A stretch of DNA of 19,240 nucleotides from Pseudomonadota bacterium. Its GTDB lineage: Bacteria > Pseudomonadota > Alphaproteobacteria > Micavibrionales > UBA2020. Shown here piece by piece: positions 14,313 to 19,240 of this stretch (position 1 is its first letter; each line of letters starts with the position of its first letter). A model generated the notes under the pieces. That model had not been told where the DNA came from and made no database searches. It saw only the letters and a program-made list of their open reading frames with translations. The DNA lies in assembly GCA_023444705.1 (NCBI GenBank), contig JAEXMB010000058.1, forward strand, positions 1-19,240, in the 5' to 3' direction. Made by a program: the position numbers and the translations under genes.

Positions 14313-16568
14313 GTGTCCACCGACGACCAACATAAAGATCCGCAATCCGACACAGCCCACACAGGCGCGCCGCAAATCGAGGCGACGCCTGTTTCTACAT
14401 CAACCGCTGCGCTGACATGGCCGCTTGAGGCCGAGCGCATGTCGCTTGACGATCCGCTGATGGAATGCCTGGCCATCGTCGCCGCAGGGTATGGCCGCCG
14501 CACAACTGCGGTGGCGCTGTCTTCCGGTCTGCCCATCCACGGCAGCGAAATGGCATCGCCTGCGGCTTTCGTACGCGCGGCGGACCGCATCGGCATGACG
14601 GCGCGCATGGTGCGCCGCCCGCTTGAACTGCTCCAGCAAAGCCCGAACCTGCCCTGTATTCTGGTCCTCAAGAACAACCACGCCTGCATCCTGCGCGCGC
14701 GCGGCAAAAAGGACGGCACAGTCGAGCTGATCTATCCCGAAACGCCCGACGCGCCGGTCACGTTGCCGCTCAGCGATCTGGTGGCGCTGTATCATGGTTA
14801 TGCGTTTTTCGTGCGCCCGCGCGCGCAACTCGACGGGCGCTCTGGCGCGCGCGAGATCGAGGAGGGGCGCGACTGGTTCTGGAGCGCAATCCTGCGCCAC
14901 CGCAAGACGTATTACGAAGTCGCGCTGGCCGCGCTCATCATCAACCTGCTGGCGCTGGCAAGCCCCTTGTTCACGATGAACGTCTATGATCGCGTCATCC
15001 CCAATAACTCGTTTCCGACGCTGTGGGTGCTGGCCTTTGGTATTTTCGTGGCCTACCTGTTCGACTTCCTGCTCAAAAACCTGCGCTCGCACTTCGTCGA
15101 TTTTGCGGGCCGCAAGGCTGACAACATCATCTCCGCACGCATCTTCGAGCAGATGCTGGCGATGAAGATGGCGGCGCGCCCGCCGTCGGTCGGCGTGCAT
15201 GCCGCCAACCTGCGCGAATTTGAAACCCTGCGCGATTTCTTTACCTCGGCGACCATCGTCGCGATTATCGACTTCCCCTTCATCCTGCTGTTCCTGTTCG
15301 TGATCTTCCTGATCGCGGGGCCGGTGGCGGTGGTGCCGGCGGTGCTGGTGCCGATCGTGATCGGCGTGGGTATCATCCTGCAGCGCCCGCTCGACAAGGT
15401 CGTGAAAGAGTCGATGAAGGAAGGCTCCTATAAAAGCGGCCTGATCTTTGAAACGCTCAGCGGCCTTGAAACCATCAAGGCGCAGGCCGCTGAAGGCCAC
15501 CTGCAACGCAAGTGGGAGGAGTTGACCGAAAAAGTCTCCTTCACCAACATCAAGGCGAAATCCATCGCCTCGCTTGGCGTCAACTTCGCCGTGTTCATGG
15601 GCAACATCGCATCGGTCGGCATGATCGTCTATGGCGCCTACCTGATTTCCGAGGGCAAGATCACGATGGGTGCGCTGATTGCCGCCGTGATCCTGTCAGG
15701 CCGCGCGATGGCACCGCTGGCGACGGTGGCGGCGCTGCTGACCAAGTTCAGCCAGTCGCGTGAGTCCTTCCAGCGTCTGGACGAACTGATGAAATCGCCG
15801 GTCGAACGCCCCAAGGGCCAGACCTTCATTTCCATGCCTGTCATGAAGGGCAAGATCGAATTCCGCGACGTGACGTTTGGCTATCCCGGGCAGAAAAACC
15901 CGGCCCTGCGCAACGTCGCCTTTACGCTTGAGGCGGGGGACCGCTATGGCATCATCGGCGCCGTCGGTTCGGGCAAGACGACGATCGAACGCCTGATCCT
16001 TAACCTCTACCAGCCCACCACGGGCTCGGTGATGATCGACGGCGTCGACGTGCGTCAGATCGACCCTGCCGATCTGCGCCGCAATATCGGCGTGGTGCAG
16101 CAAACGCCCTATCTGTTCTTTGGCACCGTGCGCGAGAACATCACGCTTGGCCACGAAGCCGTGCCTGACGGCGCCGTATTGCGTGCCGCCGAGATGGCGG
16201 GGGTGATGAACTTCCTGCGCGATTCCGAAGCCGGTCTTGATACACAGGTGGGCGAGCGCGGCGAGAACCTGTCGGGCGGCCAGCGTCAGGCCATCGCGAT
16301 TGCGCGCGCCTTGCTCTATGATCCGCCGATCCTGCTGCTGGACGAACCCACGGCCTCGATCGATCCGGGGTCGGAGCGCCGCCTGTACATGCACCTCAAG
16401 GAACTGGTGAAGGGCAAGACCATCCTGCTTGTCACCCACAAGAGCGCGGTGCTGGGGCTGGTCGACAAGCTGATCCTGATGGACCGCGCGCGCATCATCG
16501 CCGATGGTCCGCGTGACGAGGTCATCCAGAAATTGCAGGCAGGCGCCTATCGCGCCTCCGGCGCCTAA
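14313..16568 (+). CDS. LapB-type type I secretion ABC transporter (permease-ATPase) with inactive C39-like domain
   Basis: An inner-membrane exporter that would drive the adhesin out using ATP. The start is GTG 14313, with AGGGGGG nine bases before it; a GTG at 14247 in the same frame would add 22 residues but has a poor ribosome-binding site. From GTG 14313 (751 aa): a poorly conserved lead of ~43 residues; a C39-peptidase-like domain (about 45-165) in which the catalytic Cys is replaced (P48 in DDPLMEC; only the second Cys, C52, and H123 remain), as in LapB-type transporters of LapA-like adhesins; the membrane domain (about 200-480, NVYDRVIPNN after the first helix); and the nucleotide-binding domain with Walker A GAVGSGKT (549-556), signature LSGGQ (653-657), Walker B ILLLDE (D677, E678) and H-loop H709. 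The substrate carries a C-terminal RTX signal and no double-glycine leader, which fits a non-cleaving domain. Confidence 0.94.
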   Translation: MSTDDQHKDPQSDTAHTGAPQIEATPVSTSTAALTWPLEAERMSLDDPLMECLAIVAAGYGRRTTAVALSSGLPIHGSEMASPAAFVRAADRIGMTARMVRRPLELLQQSPNLPCILVLKNNHACILRARGKKDGTVELIYPETPDAPVTLPLSDLVALYHGYAFFVRPRAQLDGRSGAREIEEGRDWFWSAILRHRKTYYEVALAALIINLLALASPLFTMNVYDRVIPNNSFPTLWVLAFGIFVAYLFDFLLKNLRSHFVDFAGRKADNIISARIFEQMLAMKMAARPPSVGVHAANLREFETLRDFFTSATIVAIIDFPFILLFLFVIFLIAGPVAVVPAVLVPIVIGVGIILQRPLDKVVKESMKEGSYKSGLIFETLSGLETIKAQAAEGHLQRKWEELTEKVSFTNIKAKSIASLGVNFAVFMGNIASVGMIVYGAYLISEGKITMGALIAAVILSGRAMAPLATVAALLTKFSQSRESFQRLDELMKSPVERPKGQTFISMPVMKGKIEFRDVTFGYPGQKNPALRNVAFTLEAGDRYGIIGAVGSGKTTIERLILNLYQPTTGSVMIDGVDVRQIDPADLRRNIGVVQQTPYLFFGTVRENITLGHEAVPDGAVLRAAEMAGVMNFLRDSEAGLDTQVGERGENLSGGQRQAIAIARALLYDPPILLLDEPTASIDPGSERRLYMHLKELVKGKTILLVTHKSAVLGLVDKLILMDRARIIADGPRDEVIQKLQAGAYRASGA

Positions 16569-16586
16569 GAGCAGAGGGAACGCGCC

Positions 16587-17999
16587 ATGAGCGATGCACA
16601 AAAACCCGCCGCCGCCAAAGCAGGCAAGCCCGCGCCCGGAAAAGCAGCGCCGAAGAAGAAAAAGAGCCTGCTCGACCTCAGCGACGTCGATCTGCGCAAG
16701 TTCGACCTGACCGACAAGTACGACGACGATTTCACGCCGCACAGCTGGCGTGACCATATCCTGCTTTATACCATCGCCGCACTGCTGGTGATCTTTCTGC
16801 TGTGGGCGAATTTCGCCACGCTCGAGGAAGTCTCGCGCGGCATGGGCCGCGTGATCCCCTCGTCGCAGGTGCAGGTGATCCAGAGCCTTGAGGGCGGCAT
16901 CATCGACGAATTCCTTGTGCGCAAGGGCGATGTGGTGAAAGAAGGGCAGGTGATCCTGCGCATGCGCAACGTGCAGGCGCAATCCGATTTCGCCGCCACC
17001 ATGCAAAAATACCTTGGCCTTGTCGCCATGACCACGCGCCTGAAGGCCGAAGCCGAGGGCAAGGATAGCGTGGAATTCCCCAAAGAGGTCATGGAAGGCG
17101 CGCTTGAGAGCGTGCGCGCCGAGCAAGACGCCTTCGTTGCCCGCCGCAAACAGATTTCCGGCCAGCTTGACGTTCTCAAGCAACAGCTGGAGCAAAAGCG
17201 CGGCGAGGTTTCCGAACTCAACCGCCGCATCGCCGATACAAGCAGCGTTCTGGCGCTGGCGCAGGACGAACGCGGCATGGTCGCGCCAATGGTCGAGCGG
17301 GGTGCCGCCAACAAGATGGAATTGCTCCAGCTTGACCGCCAGATTGCGGGCCAGCGCACCGAGCTGAATAGCCTGCGCACGGCATTGCCGCGCTCCAACG
17401 CAGGCGTAAAGGAAATCGAAAGCCGCATCGCCGAGCTGACGTCATCCCTGCGTGCCGACGCCCAGCGCGAACTGGCCGAGAAAACGATCGAGCTAAACAC
17501 CATCAAGCAAACGTTGGCCGCCTATCAGGACCGCAGCGAGCGGACCGAGATCAAATCGCCCGTTCATGGCAAGGTGCAGGACGTCAAGATCACCACCGTC
17601 GGCGGCGTTGCCAAGCCGGGTGACCCGATCATGGAGATCGTTCCCCTTGAGGACAAGCTGATCGTCGAGGCCGACGTGCGCCCCGCCGATATTGCCTTCA
17701 TCTATCCGGGGCAAAAAGCCATCGTGCGCATCTCGGCGTTTGATTTCTCGGTCTATGGCGCGGTCGAGGGCAAGGTCAAAAACGTCTCGCCCGATGCCTT
17801 TACCAACCAGAAGGGCGAAAGTTTCTTCCGTGTGACCGTCGAAACCGACCAGACACAGATGAAGAAGGGCGACAAGACGTTTGAATTCATCCCCGGCATG
17901 CAGGCCACCGTCGACATCATCACCGGCGAGAAGACCGTCATGACCTACCTGCTCAAACCCTTCATCAAGGCATCGCAGACGGCGTTGCGCGAAAGATAA
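16587..17999 (+). CDS. HlyD/LapC-family membrane fusion protein of the type I secretion system
   Basis: A 470-aa periplasmic adaptor linking the ABC exporter to the TolC-family channel. AGAGGG lies eight bases before the ATG. Layout: a basic Lys/Ala/Pro-rich cytoplasmic N-terminus (1-27), an acidic DLSDVDLRKFDLTDKYDDD stretch, one membrane helix (about 58-78), the first lipoyl-like half (VQVIQSLEGGIIDEFLVRKG to VILRM, about 95-126), a long coiled coil (about 130-325, Gln/Glu/Leu-rich), the second lipoyl half (IKSPVHGKVQDVKITTVGG), a beta-barrel part (ADVRPADIAFIYPGQKAIVR) and the HlyD-type C-terminus (FIPGMQATVDIITGEKTVMT, YLLKPF). Length and order are normal for HlyD/LapC. It is the last gene of the operon, 18 bases after the ABC gene and directly before a strong terminator. 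Confidence 0.94.
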   Translation: MSDAQKPAAAKAGKPAPGKAAPKKKKSLLDLSDVDLRKFDLTDKYDDDFTPHSWRDHILLYTIAALLVIFLLWANFATLEEVSRGMGRVIPSSQVQVIQSLEGGIIDEFLVRKGDVVKEGQVILRMRNVQAQSDFAATMQKYLGLVAMTTRLKAEAEGKDSVEFPKEVMEGALESVRAEQDAFVARRKQISGQLDVLKQQLEQKRGEVSELNRRIADTSSVLALAQDERGMVAPMVERGAANKMELLQLDRQIAGQRTELNSLRTALPRSNAGVKEIESRIAELTSSLRADAQRELAEKTIELNTIKQTLAAYQDRSERTEIKSPVHGKVQDVKITTVGGVAKPGDPIMEIVPLEDKLIVEADVRPADIAFIYPGQKAIVRISAFDFSVYGAVEGKVKNVSPDAFTNQKGESFFRVTVETDQTQMKKGDKTFEFIPGMQATVDIITGEKTVMTYLLKPFIKASQTALRER

Positions 18000-18011
18000 G
18001 CGCGCACGTCG

Positions 18012-18054
18012 GCAATAAAAAAAGGCGGCTGTGACAGCCGCCTTTTTTTATTGC
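18012..18054. terminator. Bidirectional intrinsic terminator
   Basis: The two 20-base arms (18012-18031 and 18035-18054) are perfect complements: GCAAT, seven A, GGCGGCTG, loop TGA, CAGCCGCC, seven T, ATTGC. The GC core with T7 on one side and A7 on the other works as a rho-independent terminator on both strands. It lies 12 bases after the stop of the membrane fusion gene and 12 bases before the end of the convergent etfA gene, so it insulates the two operons from each other. Confidence 0.95.
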
Positions 18055-18066
18055 TATGCCACGTCT

Positions 18067-18999
18067 TTACGCCAGCGCTTTTTCCAGCTCGGGAACGACG
18101 GTGAACAAATCACCCACCAAGCCATAGTCGGCGATCTGGAAGATCGGGGCCTCGCCGTCCTTGTTGATGGCGACGATGACTTTGGAATCCTTCATGCCAG
18201 CCAAATGCTGGATGGCGCCGGAAATGCCGACGGCAATGTAAAGGTCAGGTGCGACGACCTTTCCGGTCTGGCCGACCTGATAATCGTTGGGCACGAAACC
18301 GGCATCCACGGCCGCGCGGCTGGCGCCGACGGCAGCGCCAAGCTTGTCAGCCAGCGCGTCGAGGATCTTGAAGTTCTCGCCGTTGCCAAGGCCGCGGCCG
18401 CCCGAAACGATGACGCGCGCGGCGGTCAGCTCGGGGCGTTCGGATTTGGTCAGTTCCTGCGAGACGAAACGGCTCAGGCCACTGTCGCCTGCGCCCGCAA
18501 CGCTTTCAACCGCTGCGGTGTTGCTGCCGGTGGCAGCGGGGTCGAAAGCGGTGGTGCGGATGGTCATGACCTTGATCGGGTCTTTGGACTGCACGGTGGC
18601 AAAGGCGTTGCCCGCATAGATCGGGCGCACGAAGGTATCCGCACTTTCGATCTTGCTGACGTCGGACAGCGGCTGCACGTCAAGCAACGCACCCACGCGC
18701 GGCAACATGTTCTTGCCCGTCGTTGTGGCGGGGGCGAGGATATGGCTATAGCTCTTGCCGATTGCGGCCACCAGTGCCGCGACGTTTTCGGCGGATTGAT
18801 GGGCATAGGCGGCATCGTCGGCGACCAGAACCTTGGTGACGCCGGCAATGGCGGCGGCGGCCTGCGCGGCGGCGCTACAGTTGTGGCCCGCGACCAGCAC
18901 GGTGATGTCACCGCCCAGTTGTGCCGCAGCACTCGCCGCATTGAGCGTGGCAGGCTTGAGGCTGGCGTTGTCGTGTTCGGCAATCAGAAGAATTGTCAT
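18067..18999 (-). CDS. etfA: Electron transfer flavoprotein, alpha subunit
   Basis: A 310-aa FAD-binding subunit of ETF, which passes electrons from acyl-CoA and other dehydrogenases to the quinone pool through ETF-ubiquinone oxidoreductase. The N-terminal domain runs to about 190 (MTILLIAEHD, then HILAPATTTGKNMLPR). The C-terminal FAD domain has SGGRGLG, AVGASRAAVDAGFVP, QVGQTGKVVAPDLYIAVGIS, and the ETF-alpha signature LYIAVGISGAIQH through VIVAIN, then APIFQIADYGLVGDLF. The start ATG 18999 has AAGGAG seven bases upstream, and this ribosome-binding site overlaps the stop of etfB, so the two are co-translated in the usual etfB-etfA order. Length is standard. Nothing links it functionally to the adhesin operon. 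Confidence 0.97.
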   Translation of the reverse strand: MTILLIAEHDNASLKPATLNAASAAAQLGGDITVLVAGHNCSAAAQAAAAIAGVTKVLVADDAAYAHQSAENVAALVAAIGKSYSHILAPATTTGKNMLPRVGALLDVQPLSDVSKIESADTFVRPIYAGNAFATVQSKDPIKVMTIRTTAFDPAATGSNTAAVESVAGAGDSGLSRFVSQELTKSERPELTAARVIVSGGRGLGNGENFKILDALADKLGAAVGASRAAVDAGFVPNDYQVGQTGKVVAPDLYIAVGISGAIQHLAGMKDSKVIVAINKDGEAPIFQIADYGLVGDLFTVVPELEKALA

Positions 19000-19010
19000 C
19001 GCCTGTCTCC

Positions 19011-19240
19011 TTAAATCACTTTGGCTTCGTTGCGCAGCTTGTCGACCAGTTCGGCCACGTCTTTGACCTTGATGCCCGCTTTGCGGGTGGCAGGTTCGCT
19101 GACCTTCAGCGTGACGGTGCGCGGTGTTGCATCGATGCCAAGCTCGGCCAGCGTCATGGTGGCCAGCGGCTTGGACTTCGCCTTCATGATATTGGGCAGG
19201 CTGGCGTAGCGCGGTTCGTTCAGGCGCAGGTCGGTGGTGA
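19011..19240 (-). CDS. etfB: Electron transfer flavoprotein, beta subunit, C-terminal part (cut by window edge)
   Basis: The last ~76 residues of EtfB, read on the - strand with its stop TAA at 19011-19013; the rest lies beyond the window. The translated sequence begins TTDLRLNEPRYASLPNIMKA, the conserved EtfB recognition-loop region (DLRLNEPRYA then LPNIMKAK-x-K), and ends VKDVAELVDKLRNEAKVI. EtfB binds AMP and contacts partner dehydrogenases through this region. The gene lies directly upstream of etfA. Confidence 0.96.
   Translation of the reverse strand, partial: TTDLRLNEPRYASLPNIMKAKSKPLATMTLAELGIDATPRTVTLKVSEPATRKAGIKVKDVAELVDKLRNEAKVI

Overview
The window comes from a GC-rich alphaproteobacterium. 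The evidence is an alphaproteobacterial-type Tad pilus cluster, an etfB-etfA pair and strong G/C bias at third codon positions. A Micavibrio- or Rhodospirillales-like host is my guess from overall style; no marker gene here fixes the genus.

Left part (1-5285): the end of a Tad (Flp) pilus cluster. On the + strand come the 3' end of the CpaF/TadA ATPase, then tadB and tadC, packed as an operon. After a 120-base AT-rich gap with a perfect inverted repeat comes a 427-aa soluble protein, which I read as a degenerate GGDEF plus degenerate EAL protein. Facing it on the - strand are a TadD-like TPR lipoprotein and, upstream of it, a CpaC-N-terminal-type pilus assembly protein. The signal peptide of that protein lies in a separate 51-codon frame, joined to the main frame only by a GTGA overlap. 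This looks like a frameshifted gene or a very unusual coupled pair.

Middle (5286-18054): a complete type I secretion operon for a giant surface adhesin. A 396-base AT-rich region carries a near-consensus sigma-70 promoter (TTGACA, 17 bases, TATAAA). Its -35 box lies inside one arm of a 10-bp inverted repeat. The 2366-aa adhesin has a two-copy N-terminal module, four tandem ~257-aa Ig-like units, two T1SS-143/VCBS-like pairs, a von Willebrand A domain with an intact MIDAS, RTX calcium-binding nonapeptides and a C-terminal secretion signal. A perfect 14-bp hairpin separates it from its export genes: a TolC-family outer-membrane channel, a LapB-type ABC exporter whose C39-like domain lacks the catalytic cysteine, and an HlyD-family membrane fusion protein. 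A perfect bidirectional terminator closes the operon.

Right part (18067-19240): housekeeping electron-transfer flavoprotein genes on the - strand, etfA complete and etfB cut by the window edge.

Taken together, two attachment machines (Tad pilus and LapA/RTX-type adhesin with its own secretion system) sit side by side, with a putative c-di-GMP-type effector between them. The points most worth checking are that degenerate GGDEF-EAL protein, the split pilus gene, the operator-like repeat on the adhesin promoter, and the AT-richer vWA domain set into the RTX block.
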